This document shows positions 51,045-60,016 of a DNA stretch of 64,000 nucleotides, one piece after another (positions within the stretch are counted from its first letter, which is position 1; the number at the start of each line of letters is the position of its first letter). The translations under genes were made by a program, and so were the position numbers. The notes under the pieces are model-generated. The model did no database searches, was not told the origin of the DNA, and saw only the letters and a program-made list of their open reading frames with translations. This DNA is from JAXDMK01 sp963790325. Lineage in GTDB: Bacteria; Actinomycetota; Acidimicrobiia; Acidimicrobiales; AC-14. Where the stretch lies: assembly GCA_963790325.1 (NCBI GenBank), contig CAWBNY010000002.1, forward strand, positions 124,001 through 188,000, given 5' to 3'.

Positions 51045-51661
51045 CGGGCGGCGGTGGTGGTCGTGGTCCCGCCGGCGGTGGCCCGGGTGGCGCGGACGTC
51101 GTAGCCGTCGATCCGCCAGGCGTCGCCCTCGGGGATCATGTACAGCTCGCCGGTGTGCTCCACCCCGAGGGGCGTCCCCTCGACCAGCCCCCCCAGGGTG
51201 AGCTCGAGGCGGACGGCCACCACGGGGATGGTGCCGTCGGGGTCGGCCAGGGCGATCATGCCCAGGGTGGCGACTCCCGCCCGCATGCCGGAGACCGGGG
51301 GCAGGCCCTCGTCGACGAAGGCGGCCCGGTCGGGCGTGGTGGCGATCCGTTCGCCGGCGGCGGCGGTGAACAGGGGGGCGATGTCGCCCGCCGGCTGGCC
51401 CGAGCGGAGGGGCCGGAGGACGGCCTCCTCCAGCCACCGGTTGAGGGTGGCCTCGATGCCGGTCTGGGCGCCGCTGGCCGCGCCGGCGACGGGCGGGGCG
51501 GCCGCCTCCACGTCGAACGAGGTGGTGGCGAAGGCGATGGCCACCGGGACCTCGGTGGTGGTGGTCCCCCGTCCGGCCGCGCCCTTGTCACCGTCAGTCG
51601 AGCACGCCGCGGCCACCGCCAGGCACACCAGCGCGGCCAGGAGCATCCCCAGTCGCCGCAT
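51041..51661 (-). CDS. Hypothetical secreted lipoprotein
   Basis: A 206-residue protein with signal peptide and lipobox (LAVAAAC, Cys20), a Thr-rich linker, and a globular part with ALADPDGTIPVVAVRLELTLGGLV and ELYMIPEGDAWRIDGYDVRATR, which resembles NTF2/SnoaL-like or ABC substrate-binding lipoproteins. It ends with a Thr-rich tail. Translationally coupled to the LCP gene, so a wall-related role is likely. Confidence 0.75.
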   Translation of the reverse strand: MRRLGMLLAALVCLAVAAACSTDGDKGAAGRGTTTTEVPVAIAFATTSFDVEAAAPPVAGAASGAQTGIEATLNRWLEEAVLRPLRSGQPAGDIAPLFTAAAGERIATTPDRAAFVDEGLPPVSGMRAGVATLGMIALADPDGTIPVVAVRLELTLGGLVEGTPLGVEHTGELYMIPEGDAWRIDGYDVRATRATAGGTTTTTAAR

Positions 51662-51696
51662 CGTGGGGTGAGTGTACGGGTCGAATCGGGCCCGGG

Positions 51697-52122
51697 TCAG
51701 GATGGTGGGGTCACCGCGAACGTCCGGCTGACGGTGATCCGGGGGTCGAACGGAGCGTGGTCGCCGGCCACGAACTCGGCCACCAGGGTGTGGATGCCGG
51801 GCGAGACCTCGACCGGCTGCTCGAGGCCGTAGGCCATGGAGACGAGCTTGCCGTCGAGCTCGAGGTGGGTGTGGCCCTCGTCGGGCCGGAGGTCGGTGGT
51901 GGCGACGTCGACGATGCGGGCCCCCTGGAGCCGGAGGCGGACGGTGAGCGGTCCGGGCGTCACGGTGGCCTCGTTGGCCGGCTCGACGATGGTGAGGACG
52001 GCGGTCGACGACGGCCGGGTGGCCGGGGGCGGGGTGGCGGTCGGCCCGCCGCCGGCGCCGCAGGCGGCGAGCAGGGCGACGAGCAGGCCGAGGAGCAGGG
52101 CCGGGGGGCGGGTTCGGGTCAC
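51697..52122 (-). CDS. Lipoprotein with a DUF4399-like domain
   Basis: A 141-residue lipoprotein: signal peptide, lipobox LLAAC (Cys21), a Pro/Thr-rich linker and a beta-sandwich with LTIVEPANEATVTPGPLTVRLRLQG and GHTHLELDGKLVSMAYGLEQPVEVSPGIHTLVAEF. The HTHLELDG motif suggests possible metal or copper handling, as does its coupling (GTGA) to the CopC/CopD gene. Confidence 0.75.
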   Translation of the reverse strand: MTRTRPPALLLGLLVALLAACGAGGGPTATPPPATRPSSTAVLTIVEPANEATVTPGPLTVRLRLQGARIVDVATTDLRPDEGHTHLELDGKLVSMAYGLEQPVEVSPGIHTLVAEFVAGDHAPFDPRITVSRTFAVTPPS

Positions 52123-54089
52123 GGGGAGGTCTCCACGTCGAGGGGTGCGAACAGGTAGTCGCCGGTGGCGGTGAGGGCGGCGACCTCCACCGGCCACCGG
52201 CCGCCGGGCGCGGTGACGTCGGCCACGAAGTGGCCCGGGCCGAGGCGGCGGGGGGTTGCCGGGTCGGCCCCCCCGGCGGTGACCACGGCCGCGTCGACCG
52301 CCTCCTCGGTGCCGCCGGCGGCGAAGAAGGTGAGGTGGAGCGCGGTCGGCCCGGCGTGGTCGGGGTCGGCGTAGACCTGGAGCGACCGTCCGCCCCCGAG
52401 ACCGACGGTGACGACGGTCGGCTGGCCGGGTGTCCGGGCGGAGGTCGTCGGCGGCGGTGGGGAGTCGGTGAGGAGGTCGAAGGCGAGCTCGACCGAGCCC
52501 GCGCCCCGCTCCACGGTGACGACCACGTTCCACCGTCCGGGCAGGGACAGGTTGGTGCCGGACGCGGCGAGGACGCCGGGTCCGGTGGCGGTCAGCTCGA
52601 GGGTCGACGGGGCGGTGCCGGGGAAGGCGGCGAGGGCGAAGCGGACCGTCACCCGGTCGGCCACCACCGGCCGGCCGGTGTCGTAGTCGGCCAGGCGCAG
52701 GGTGAAGCGGTTGTCGCCCGCCCGGGCGGGGGAGACGGTCAGCCGGGCCTTCACCGTCGTGCCGAAGTCGGACGCGGTCAGGACCGCCTCCGACCCGGGC
52801 CCGCCGGCGGCGGCGGGCGGGGCGGACGTGGCGAGCAGGCCGGTGATCACGAAGGCGGCCATCGCCACCCCCAGCTCAGTCGTGCCCACCCGGCGGAGGC
52901 CGGTGAGGGTCCGGCCGGCGGCGGGGACGTGGCGGCGGCGGTTGCGGGCGCCCAGTCCGGCCAGGACCAGGAGCAGGCCCGACTTGACCAGGACCAGGCG
53001 CCCGTAGTCGCTGTCGACCAGCGGAGACCACCCGCCGACGGCGTCGATCGCCCGGATCACGCCGGTCACCACCAGCACGCCGAGGGCGACGGCGGCGACC
53101 CGCGAGAACCGGCGGGCGGCGCCCGCCTCGTCGTCGCCCGCCTCCTCGTTCCCCGCTACCCGCCGGCCGAGGCCGACGAGGAGGGCGGCCAGGCCGCCGA
53201 GCCACGCCGCCATGGCCACCACGTGGGCCACCTGGAGGCCGACCATCGCCCCCGGCCACGACCCGGCGGCGGCGTGGCCGGCCCCGACGTGGGCCACCAC
53301 GACCCCGAGGGTTCCGGTCGCGGCCAGGGCCAGGCCCGCTTGCGGTCGGCGGCGGGCCATGGCCAGGCCGACGCCGGCGACGGCCAGGCCCGCCCCCCGC
53401 CACAGCAGCGCCTGGCCCAGCCGGGTGCCGAGGAAGACATCCGTGCCCACGCCCGCCGCGGCCCGTTGGGCCAGGCCGAGGGCGACGGCGCCGGCCGCCG
53501 CCGCCGCCCACCCGGTCGCCGCCAGAGCGATCAGCCGCCGCCGGCGGTCGTCGCCGAAGAGGGCGACGCCGGTCCAGGCCGCCCCCAGGAGGAGGGCGAC
53601 GCCGCCGTAGAGCAGCGCCCGGCCGCCGACGGCCCCGATCCCCCGGTTGGGCGACGGCGCGACCGCGTCCGGCGTCCGGGTCGAGTCCGACGTCACCGGC
53701 GCCTGCACCCCGAACACGAGGGTGCCCGCGGTGAGGTGCCCGTCCACCCGGGAGACGATCCGCCAGCTCACCGTGTACACGCCCTGGGCCAGGGGCCGCA
53801 GGGGGAGGCGGAGGGTCTCCGGGTCGCCGGCGACCGCCTGGGCGTCGGCCGCGCCGAAGGAGGCGCCGGTCGCGTCCGACACCCGGACCGAGGACAGTTG
53901 GGGCTCGGGCGCCTCGGTGAAGCTGAGGGTGACCGCAGCCGGGGCCTGGTCGAGGACGGCCCGGTCGGCGGGGTCGGACGACCGCAGCACCCCGTGGGCC
54001 GAGGCCCGGGGGGCGGTGGCCACCAGCGCCCCGACCGTCACCAGGGCGGCCACCACGGCCGCCCTGGTGATCCGGTGGGGACCCGCCAT
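52119..54089 (-). CDS. CopC-CopD fusion (YcnJ-like copper protein)
   Basis: A 656-residue protein. The signal peptide ends at ASAHGVL, with His32 as the mature N-terminus, a copper ligand in CopC; the CopC domain (about 32-125) has LSFTEAPEPQLSSVRVSD and GVYTVSWRIVSRVDGHLTAGTLVFGV. About eight membrane helices of CopD type follow (150-430), with GHAAAGSW and VAHVVAMAAWLGGLAALL. A third outer domain (about 440-656) is YtkA/FixH-like. The likely role is copper uptake or delivery across the membrane. Confidence 0.9.
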   Translation of the reverse strand: MAGPHRITRAAVVAALVTVGALVATAPRASAHGVLRSSDPADRAVLDQAPAAVTLSFTEAPEPQLSSVRVSDATGASFGAADAQAVAGDPETLRLPLRPLAQGVYTVSWRIVSRVDGHLTAGTLVFGVQAPVTSDSTRTPDAVAPSPNRGIGAVGGRALLYGGVALLLGAAWTGVALFGDDRRRRLIALAATGWAAAAAGAVALGLAQRAAAGVGTDVFLGTRLGQALLWRGAGLAVAGVGLAMARRRPQAGLALAATGTLGVVVAHVGAGHAAAGSWPGAMVGLQVAHVVAMAAWLGGLAALLVGLGRRVAGNEEAGDDEAGAARRFSRVAAVALGVLVVTGVIRAIDAVGGWSPLVDSDYGRLVLVKSGLLLVLAGLGARNRRRHVPAAGRTLTGLRRVGTTELGVAMAAFVITGLLATSAPPAAAGGPGSEAVLTASDFGTTVKARLTVSPARAGDNRFTLRLADYDTGRPVVADRVTVRFALAAFPGTAPSTLELTATGPGVLAASGTNLSLPGRWNVVVTVERGAGSVELAFDLLTDSPPPPTTSARTPGQPTVVTVGLGGGRSLQVYADPDHAGPTALHLTFFAAGGTEEAVDAAVVTAGGADPATPRRLGPGHFVADVTAPGGRWPVEVAALTATGDYLFAPLDVETSP

Positions 54090-54097
54090 CGGCGCGG

Positions 54098-54751
54098 CTA
54101 GGACTTCGCTCCCCGGCGGGCGGTGACCGCCAGGGCCACGCCCGTCAGGCCGACGAGCAGGCCGACGACGGCGAGGACGGTGGCCAGGCCGGCCGCGCTC
54201 TTGGCATCGTCGGCGGCCTCGTCGGCGGCGGTGAGCCGGGGGTCGAGGCGCTCGACCCGGTTGCCGAGGTCGGCCCGGCTGGGGTCCTTCACCGGGAACT
54301 CGATCTCGGACGGCTCCTTGGGCGTGTTGAAGGTCGTCTCCGACGAGGTGAACGTCTGGTCCACCTGCTGGCCCTTCACCGTTCCGACGAAGCGGAAGGC
54401 GTAGACCCCGGCCCGGCTCGGGATCAGGGGCGACTGGTACTCGCCGGGCGAGTTGAAGACGGAGTGGAGGTCGAGGGGGCCGACCTGGTCGGAGCCGAAC
54501 GAGACCTCGACCCTCAGGCCGGTGCCCACGTCGGTGACGGGGACCGGGTCACCCCCGGCGGACGTGTCCGAGATCCGGACCTGGACCGCGTTCAGGTACC
54601 CGGCATAGGTGGGCTCGTCGGCCCATCCGACGATGAACTGGAGCGAGCCCACGGTGCGTCGTTCGTGGGCGAAGGCGGCCCCCGCGAGGGGGCCGACCAG
54701 GACGGCAAGGGCGAGCCCGGCCGCAGCCAGGCGGGCGCGAAGCATTTGCAT
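54098..54751 (-). CDS. Signal-peptide protein with C-terminal anchor in the copper cluster
   Basis: A 217-residue exported protein: N-terminal signal ending AAFAHERRTVG, an outer beta-rich domain (SLQFIVGWADEPTYAGYLNAVQVRISD, GEYQSPLIPSRAGVYAFRFVG) and a C-terminal helix LATVLAVVGLLVGLTGVALAV. After cleavage a His would again be near the N-terminus, as in CopC-type copper sites. It precedes the CopC/CopD gene by eight bases. GAGGA and an AGAACGTTCT palindrome lie just upstream. Confidence 0.75.
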   Translation of the reverse strand: MQMLRARLAAAGLALAVLVGPLAGAAFAHERRTVGSLQFIVGWADEPTYAGYLNAVQVRISDTSAGGDPVPVTDVGTGLRVEVSFGSDQVGPLDLHSVFNSPGEYQSPLIPSRAGVYAFRFVGTVKGQQVDQTFTSSETTFNTPKEPSEIEFPVKDPSRADLGNRVERLDPRLTAADEAADDAKSAAGLATVLAVVGLLVGLTGVALAVTARRGAKS

Positions 54752-54787
54752 AGAACGTTCTCCTCTTGGTGTCGGCGTGGAAGGGGT

Positions 54788-55387
54788 TCAGGCGACAGCG
54801 AGGAGGCGCGGGGGACCGCGGGCGGGTAGCGGCCCGCCGGTGACGGTGGAGATCGGGCCGGGTGCGGCGGTCGGGCGCCACCCGGCGCCGGCCCGGCGGG
54901 CGGGTTCCCTCCACCTACCGGAGACCAGGTGCCCGAGGCGCTCGCCGGCCCGGACGACGAGGGAGAGGAGTCGACCGCCGGCGATGCCGGCCAGGACCTG
55001 CAGCGGCAGGCCGAGGACCAGGACGGGGACGAGGTCGGCCAGGGACGAGCCCGCGGCCAGGCGCTCGCCGATCTCCAGGGCGACGAAGGCGACGACCTGG
55101 GCCACCGGCAGCAGGCGGGCCCAGTTGGGCGGGATCCCCGCGGGGCCGGCCTTCGTACCCCGCCGGAAAGCGGCCAGGAAGGTCGCCGCCACCGCCACCA
55201 GGGCGAGGAACACGGCCCCGCTCAGGGCCGCCGGGAGGTACCGGTGGCCGGTGTCGGCCAGGAGGGTGGCCCGGTCCGCGGCCCGGGGCGCCAGGGCCAG
55301 GTATTCGAGGACGTGGGCCACGCCGACGCCCGCCAGCCCGAGGACGGCGACCACCAGCAACCCGGCCCGGCGCGGCATCGGCCTCAT
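54788..55387 (-). CDS. Hypothetical membrane protein of the copper cluster
   Basis: A 199-residue protein with about four membrane helices (LLVVAVLGLAGVGVAHVLEYLAL; LSGAVFLALVAVAATFLAAF; LLPVAQVVAFVALEIGERL; VPVLVLGLPLQVLAGIAGGRLL) and a basic, Pro-rich tail facing one side. No firm family. First gene of the CopC/CopD block, so probably cotranscribed with it. Confidence 0.65.
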   Translation of the reverse strand: MRPMPRRAGLLVVAVLGLAGVGVAHVLEYLALAPRAADRATLLADTGHRYLPAALSGAVFLALVAVAATFLAAFRRGTKAGPAGIPPNWARLLPVAQVVAFVALEIGERLAAGSSLADLVPVLVLGLPLQVLAGIAGGRLLSLVVRAGERLGHLVSGRWREPARRAGAGWRPTAAPGPISTVTGGPLPARGPPRLLAVA

Positions 55388-55472
55388 CTCGCCGGCCAGC
55401 GTATGTCGCCGGTCAGGTGAAGTTCTCGGTTAGGACGCCGGCGACGGGGCGGTGCGGCGGTCCCGGAAGGCC

Positions 55473-56255
55473 CTAGTTCAACCTCGCCCGCAGGGCTCGG
55501 GCCTCGGTCAACAGGTCCTCGGCCGAGTCGGGCAGTGAGTCGGCCAACACCTCGAGTTGGTCGGCGGCGACGTCGAAGCGGCCGCCGGCGGCCTGGAGGC
55601 GGGCCCCGTCCCGCCGCTCCAACGGGGGCGTTCCGGGGATGGCCAGGCGGAGGTCGAAGACCCACCGCAGCGCCTCGGTGTCACCGGCCCGGGTGTAGAC
55701 GCCCTTGAGGTTCTGCAGCATCCGGCCGAGGATGGCCCGCTTGCCGATCGGGTCGAGATAGGAGGCCAGGAAGGGCACCGCCGGCGGGTTGACGGCGTTG
55801 AACCGTTGCACGCACCCCAGCCGGTCCAGCACCGCTCCCCCGTGGAAGGGATCGACGTAGGTGTCGGGCGACGCCGCGAACCGCAGGAGGAAGTGCCCCG
55901 GCATCCCCACCCCGCCGAACTCGAGGCCCAGCCGGCGGCCGACCTCCATGGCCAGCACCGACAGGGTGATGGGATTGCCCCGGCGGCAGTCGACGACGTC
56001 GTTCAAGAACGAGTTGCGGGCGTCGTAGTACCGCCCCGCCTCGCCGGTGAAGCCGAGCTCGCGGAAGAGCCAGTCCCGCCAGCCCTCGAGGGTCGGCGAG
56101 GGACAGCCGGCGGCCAGCTCGTCGAGTCTTCGCAGCTCACGGGCCACGTCGAGATCGGGATGGGCGTGGGCCGCGAGCAAAAGGGCGGCCTCGTCGAGGG
56201 CCAGGTCGTCCTCCGGACCCCGCACCAACTCGGCGAACCGCGCCGTGACACCCAT
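55473..56255 (-). CDS. SirB1-like transglutaminase-fold protein
   Basis: A 260-residue protein with the SirB1 N-terminal domain: FTGEAGRYYDARNSFLNDVVDCRRGNPITLSVLAMEVGRRLGL and GVGMPGHFLLRFA, including the Cys and His pattern of a transglutaminase-like fold. The C-terminal helices (LQNLKGVYTRAGDTEALRWV...) look like a short TPR. Homologues are widespread with no clear function. The ATG at 56255 is used because the upstream frame lacks coding character. Confidence 0.85.
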   Translation of the reverse strand: MGVTARFAELVRGPEDDLALDEAALLLAAHAHPDLDVARELRRLDELAAGCPSPTLEGWRDWLFRELGFTGEAGRYYDARNSFLNDVVDCRRGNPITLSVLAMEVGRRLGLEFGGVGMPGHFLLRFAASPDTYVDPFHGGAVLDRLGCVQRFNAVNPPAVPFLASYLDPIGKRAILGRMLQNLKGVYTRAGDTEALRWVFDLRLAIPGTPPLERRDGARLQAAGGRFDVAADQLEVLADSLPDSAEDLLTEARALRARLN

Positions 56256-56306
56256 GACCCGACCGTACCGCCGATCCCGCAGGTAATTCGGCATAGCATC
56301 GGCGCC

Positions 56307-56564
56307 ATGGCCACCGTCTCCCCGTCCTCGACCCCCAATCCGGACGCCACCAAGTACGACCTCGACACCACCCTTCCGGCCACCATCAACTTCAAGAACG
56401 CGGAGGCCGCCGCCGGCAACGCGTTCGCGGCCGCGGTCTTCGAGGCGCCAGGGGTGGCGTCGATCTTCGGAGTCAAGAGCTTCGTCACCGTCACCCGGGT
56501 GCCGGGCGCCGACTGGGCCGACATCCACGCCGCGGTCGAGAAAGCCGCCGCCGAGCACCTGTAG
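56307..56564 (+). CDS. NifU N-terminal (Nfu_N) domain protein
   Basis: An 85-residue protein matching the Nfu_N domain: SSTPNPDATKYDLDT, then AAVFEAPGVASIFGVKSFVTVTRVPGADW. It lacks the CxxC C-terminal domain that binds iron-sulfur clusters, so it may be an accessory of Fe-S handling. Divergent from the SirB1-like gene by 51 bases. Confidence 0.85.
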   Translation: MATVSPSSTPNPDATKYDLDTTLPATINFKNAEAAAGNAFAAAVFEAPGVASIFGVKSFVTVTRVPGADWADIHAAVEKAAAEHL

Positions 56565-56571
56565 CTACGAG

Positions 56572-57702
56572 CTACGGCAGGTATCGCATCGGGTTTTCGG
56601 CGCCGCCACCCACCCGGGTCTCGAAGTGGAGGTGGGGGCCCGTGGAGTTTCCCGTGCTGCCGACGTCGCCGAGGTACTCGCCGGCGTCGACCCGCTCGCC
56701 GTAGGACACCTCGATGTAGCTCATGTGGCCGTAGAGGGTGCTGAACCCGCCTCCGTGGTCGATGACCACGCAGTTCCCGTAGCCCCCGTTGTAGTCGGCC
56801 ATGATCACGACCCCTTCCATCGCCGCCCAGATGGACGAGCCGTAGCCGGCGCCGATGTCGATCCCCGAGTGCATCGACCCCCAGCGGTAGCCGAACCCGG
56901 AGGTGATGGGGCCGGACGCGGGCCAGACCATGCCGTCGGAGGAGACGCGATCGCTGCTCGCCGCTTCGACGTCGACTTCGGCGTCGAGCTGGCGAGCCCG
57001 GATGAGGGCGGACAGGGTGGCTTCCTCCCGGCTCAGGGCGTCGACCTCGGCCGTGTACTCGGCGATGCGCACGTCGAGGGCCGACTTCAGCCGGTTCTGC
57101 TGGCTCAGCACCTCCTGCAACTCGGCCAGCTTGTCGGCCGCCACCTTCCGCCGCTCCTCGGCCAGCTCCCGGGCCTTGGCCAGGTTGGCCTTGTCGAACT
57201 GCTGGTCCTGGCGGGTGGCCCGCATCTGGTCGAGGGCGTCGCGGTCGTTGCTGACCACCGACGACAGCAGGACCTGGCGGCGGCTGGCCTCGCCCAGGTC
57301 CTTGGACCGGACGATCTCCAGGAAGGGGTCGCCGCCGGGGTGCACATAGGCCCGGATGGCGGCGTCGGCCACCCGCTGGCGGAGCCCCGACATCTTCTGC
57401 TCGGTGGCGGCCAGCCGGGCTTCGGCCGAGTCGAGGCCGGTCTCGGCCGATTGCAGCGCCCGCTTGGCCGACTCGGTCTTGTTGCTCTGGACCTCGACGC
57501 CGGCGTCGAGCGCCCGCACCGCCGTCTCCAGCTCGTCGTTGCTGGCCTGGAGGACGTCGACCTCGACGGCCAGCGCGGCCTGCTTCGCCCGGGCCGCGTC
57601 CCGCTGTTCCTCGGGGGAAGGGGCCGCGGACCAAGCCGGCGGGGCCAGGGCCACCACCAGCAACAGGACGAACGCAGATGCGAGGTTTCTCGGCTTCGTC
57701 AT
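56572..57702 (-). CDS. Exported M23 (LytM) peptidase with coiled coil
   Basis: A 376-residue protein. Signal peptide 1-25 (FVLLLVVALAPPAWSA); a long coiled coil (about 30-235, EEQRDAARAKQAALAVEVDVLQ...) as in EnvC; and a C-terminal LytM domain with HSGIDIGAGYGSSIWAAMEG, DHGGGFSTLYGHM and HLHFETRVGGG, giving the zinc His/Asp/HxH set. It is probably an active endopeptidase or an amidase activator in septation. Confidence 0.92.
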   Translation of the reverse strand: MTKPRNLASAFVLLLVVALAPPAWSAAPSPEEQRDAARAKQAALAVEVDVLQASNDELETAVRALDAGVEVQSNKTESAKRALQSAETGLDSAEARLAATEQKMSGLRQRVADAAIRAYVHPGGDPFLEIVRSKDLGEASRRQVLLSSVVSNDRDALDQMRATRQDQQFDKANLAKARELAEERRKVAADKLAELQEVLSQQNRLKSALDVRIAEYTAEVDALSREEATLSALIRARQLDAEVDVEAASSDRVSSDGMVWPASGPITSGFGYRWGSMHSGIDIGAGYGSSIWAAMEGVVIMADYNGGYGNCVVIDHGGGFSTLYGHMSYIEVSYGERVDAGEYLGDVGSTGNSTGPHLHFETRVGGGAENPMRYLP

Positions 57703-58010
57703 GGTTGGTGCCCCGGGCGCCGCCGACCCAAGGTGGCCAAAACCTAACGACCCGGGGGCAGGGTTGCAACCTCGCCGGGAGGCTCAGGGGGAGTCGGTTG
57801 GGAGGGGGGCGCGAGAAGGCCCGAGGAACCTTACGAGCACCCGCACTTCCCCGAACGGGCGCCCGCTCCGCACCTCGGGCCTGGCCAGAAGTTAGCGCGC
57901 CGGCCCGGTGGAACGCAAACAGAACCCACGGAACAACACGGAAATCAGTCTGGTCGCGCCGTCACCCCGGCGTCGAGCCGGGGGGGAGGGCGAAGGGAAA
58001 GACTAGCGAT
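57703..58010. other. Intergenic region upstream of the M23 gene
   Basis: About 308 bases without a gene between the M23 peptidase (minus) and the end of the mshA-like gene (minus). It holds the promoter-like site described next and GC-rich spacer. I looked for a c-di-AMP (ydaO) riboswitch, common before such hydrolases, and did not find its conserved pieces. Confidence 0.5.
57741..57769 (-). promoter_or_regulatory. Candidate promoter of the M23 peptidase
   Basis: Minus strand: TTGCAA (57769-57764), a 17-base spacer and TAGGTT (57746-57741), 38 bases before the ATG. The -35 lies in a perfect GGTTGCAACC palindrome (57762-57771). Confidence 0.4.
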
Positions 58011-59222
58011 TCAGGAACACTCGACCAGCCGCCGCACGGTGAGGTCGGAGTACAGCCGGCGCAGGCGGCCGGCTGCGATCGACCACCGGTAGCGGCGGGC
58101 GAGGGCGGCCGCCTGGTCGCCCAGGAGGCCGGCCAGGGAGGGGTCGTCGAGCAGCTTGGCCACGTAGGCGGCGTAGGCCGAGGGGTCGCGGCCGTCGACC
58201 AGGAACCCGGTGATGCCGGGCACGACCAGGGTGGCCAGGCCCCCCACCGCCGCCGCCACCACGGGAGTGCCGCAGGCGGCCGCCTCCAGGGCCACCAGCC
58301 CGAACGACTCCGACCGGCTGGGGACGAGGCACACGTCGGCCGCCCGGTAGTAGGACGTGAGCTCCTCGTGGGGCCGGGGCTCGACGAAGCGGACCCGCTC
58401 GCCGACGCCGAGGTCGTCGACCAGCGCGTGGAGCCGGGCCAGCTCCGACTCCCCGTCGGGGCCGCTGGGCCCGCCCACGATCACCAGCCGGGCATCGCCG
58501 TGGGGCAGCGCGGCCAGGGTGCGGACGGCCACGTCGGCCCCCTTGAGGGGCTGGATGCGACCGACGAAGAGGAGGAGGGGGCCTTCGCCGAGACCGAGGG
58601 TCTGGCGGGCGACCCTCTGGTCACCGGGGGAGAACAGGCGGTGGTCGACGCCGGGGGGGACGATCTCGATGCGGTGGGGGACGGCGTGGTAGAGCTGCTC
58701 GAGCTGGGCCGCCTCGTCGTGGCAGCTGGCCAGGATGGCGTCGGAGCAACCGATGATCTCGGCCTCGGCCTTGGCCCGCCGGCCGTGGTGGTCGGCGGCG
58801 GCCTCCGCCTTGACCCGGGCCAGGGTGTGGAAGGTGGACACGAGGGGCAGCTCGAGCTGGTGCTTGAGGGCGTGGCCCGACAGCCCCGACAGCCAGTAGT
58901 TGGCGTGGATGAGATCGGGCGGGAAGGCGCCCTCCAGCTGGCCCCGCACGCCGTCGGTGAAGTCGTCGACCCACTCGACCAGGTCGTCGACCCCCAGGGG
59001 CTCCGGGGGACCGGCCTCGACGTGGTGGACGCGGAGCCCGGGCTCGACCGCCACCACGCCCGGCAGCCCGGGGTGTGAGGCACGGGTGTAGACGTCGCAG
59101 TCGACGCCCGCCCGGGCCAGGGCGCCGCACAGCTCGCGCACGTAGACGTTCATCCCACCACCGTCACCGGTGCCAGGTTGAGCCAGAGGTGAGGTGTGGA
59201 GGGACAGGACAGCGATGCGCAC
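58011..59222 (-). CDS. mshA: MshA-like glycosyltransferase (GT4)
   Basis: A 403-residue GT-B enzyme resembling D-inositol-3-phosphate N-acetylglucosaminyltransferase, first step of mycothiol synthesis. Marks: AVLSLHTSPLAQPGTGDGGGMNVYV at the start, HANYWLSGLSGHALK, VPPGVDHRLFSPG, FVGRIQPLKGADVAVR and PSRSESFGLVALEAAACGTPVV. A sucrose-phosphate-like GT4 is the alternative. The GTG at 59222 is used; an earlier GTG eight codons upstream is possible. Confidence 0.87.
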   Translation of the reverse strand: MRIAVLSLHTSPLAQPGTGDGGGMNVYVRELCGALARAGVDCDVYTRASHPGLPGVVAVEPGLRVHHVEAGPPEPLGVDDLVEWVDDFTDGVRGQLEGAFPPDLIHANYWLSGLSGHALKHQLELPLVSTFHTLARVKAEAAADHHGRRAKAEAEIIGCSDAILASCHDEAAQLEQLYHAVPHRIEIVPPGVDHRLFSPGDQRVARQTLGLGEGPLLLFVGRIQPLKGADVAVRTLAALPHGDARLVIVGGPSGPDGESELARLHALVDDLGVGERVRFVEPRPHEELTSYYRAADVCLVPSRSESFGLVALEAAACGTPVVAAAVGGLATLVVPGITGFLVDGRDPSAYAAYVAKLLDDPSLAGLLGDQAAALARRYRWSIAAGRLRRLYSDLTVRRLVECS

Positions 59223-59268
59223 GTCGGGTGCAACAGTACCCACGCCGCGAACCTTCCTAATCGAGCGC

Positions 59269-59973
59269 TCAATGAACGGCGGTGTGGACCACCACCAGGC
59301 CGGGCCCGGGGTGGTCGCCCTCCACGAACCAGGAGGAGCCGCTCCCGGCGAGGGTCGGGGTGAGGCCGCTGGCGTCGCCCAGGCGGTCCCGCCACGTCGC
59401 CAGCCGGGGCTCGACGGCCAGAGCCGCCGGCTCCAGATCGTTGGCGCCGGCGGTGGGGCCACCGAGGTCGTCCCACGCCCGGTAGACGGCGGGCGTCCTG
59501 ACCCCGAAGGGGGGCGTGAGCAGGGTGAAGGTGCGGATCTCGAACGGCAGGGGGTCGACGATCTCGCCCACGCCCGTCACCCGGGCCCGCCCGCCGACCA
59601 GGCAGAAGGGGACATCGGCCCCGAGGGCGGCGGCCACCGCGGGGTCGGTCACCCCCGCCCACCGGAGGACGGCGGCGGCGTCGGCCGAGCCCCCGCCCAG
59701 GCCCCCGCCGGAGGGGATCCGCTTGGTGAGGCGGACCTGGGCCGTGGCCCCCACCGCCCGCAGCGCCCGCCGGACGAGGTTGGAGTCGTCGGTGGGGACG
59801 GGGGCGGCCCCGCCGACCACGTCGACGAAGAGGCCGTCGCCGTCGGAGAAGGCGAGATCGTCGGCCAGGTCGACGGTGACCATCTCCGCGTCGAGGAGGT
59901 GGAAGCCGTCGTCGCGCACGCCGGTCACCCGGAGGGTCACGGTGAGCTTGGCCAGCGCCCGCACGACGGTCAC
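59269..59973 (-). CDS. ispE: 4-Diphosphocytidyl-2-C-methyl-D-erythritol kinase (short)
   Basis: A 234-residue GHMP kinase. The ATP loop is RIPSGGGLGGGSADAAAVLR; the N-terminal AKLTVTLRVTGVRDDGFHLLDAEM and C-terminal PTLAGSGSSWFVEG fit IspE of the MEP pathway. It is shorter than the usual 280-310 residues, with loss in the middle and end. Divergent from ispD/ispF by 43 bases, completing a local E-D-F set. Confidence 0.9.
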   Translation of the reverse strand: MTVVRALAKLTVTLRVTGVRDDGFHLLDAEMVTVDLADDLAFSDGDGLFVDVVGGAAPVPTDDSNLVRRALRAVGATAQVRLTKRIPSGGGLGGGSADAAAVLRWAGVTDPAVAAALGADVPFCLVGGRARVTGVGEIVDPLPFEIRTFTLLTPPFGVRTPAVYRAWDDLGGPTAGANDLEPAALAVEPRLATWRDRLGDASGLTPTLAGSGSSWFVEGDHPGPGLVVVHTAVH

Positions 59974-60016
59974 GGCCGGGATACTAGGGACACCCCCGGG
60001 TAGGCTTCCCGACTCC

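Noticed and set aside
54752..54761. AGAACGTTCT before a copper-cluster gene as an SOS or stress box
   Set aside because: It lacks the spacing of the actinobacterial LexA site; with only ten bases it may be chance.
57762..58010. Possible c-di-AMP (ydaO/yuaA) riboswitch before the M23 peptidase
   Set aside because: The conserved ydaO pieces and spacing are not present on the minus strand; only a GGTTGCAACC palindrome and a promoter-like site are seen.
59261..59272. TCGAGCGCTCAA, a TetR-operator-like palindrome before the mshA-like gene
   Set aside because: It overlaps the ispE stop codon, no TetR gene is near, and eight-base GC palindromes are expected by chance in this composition.
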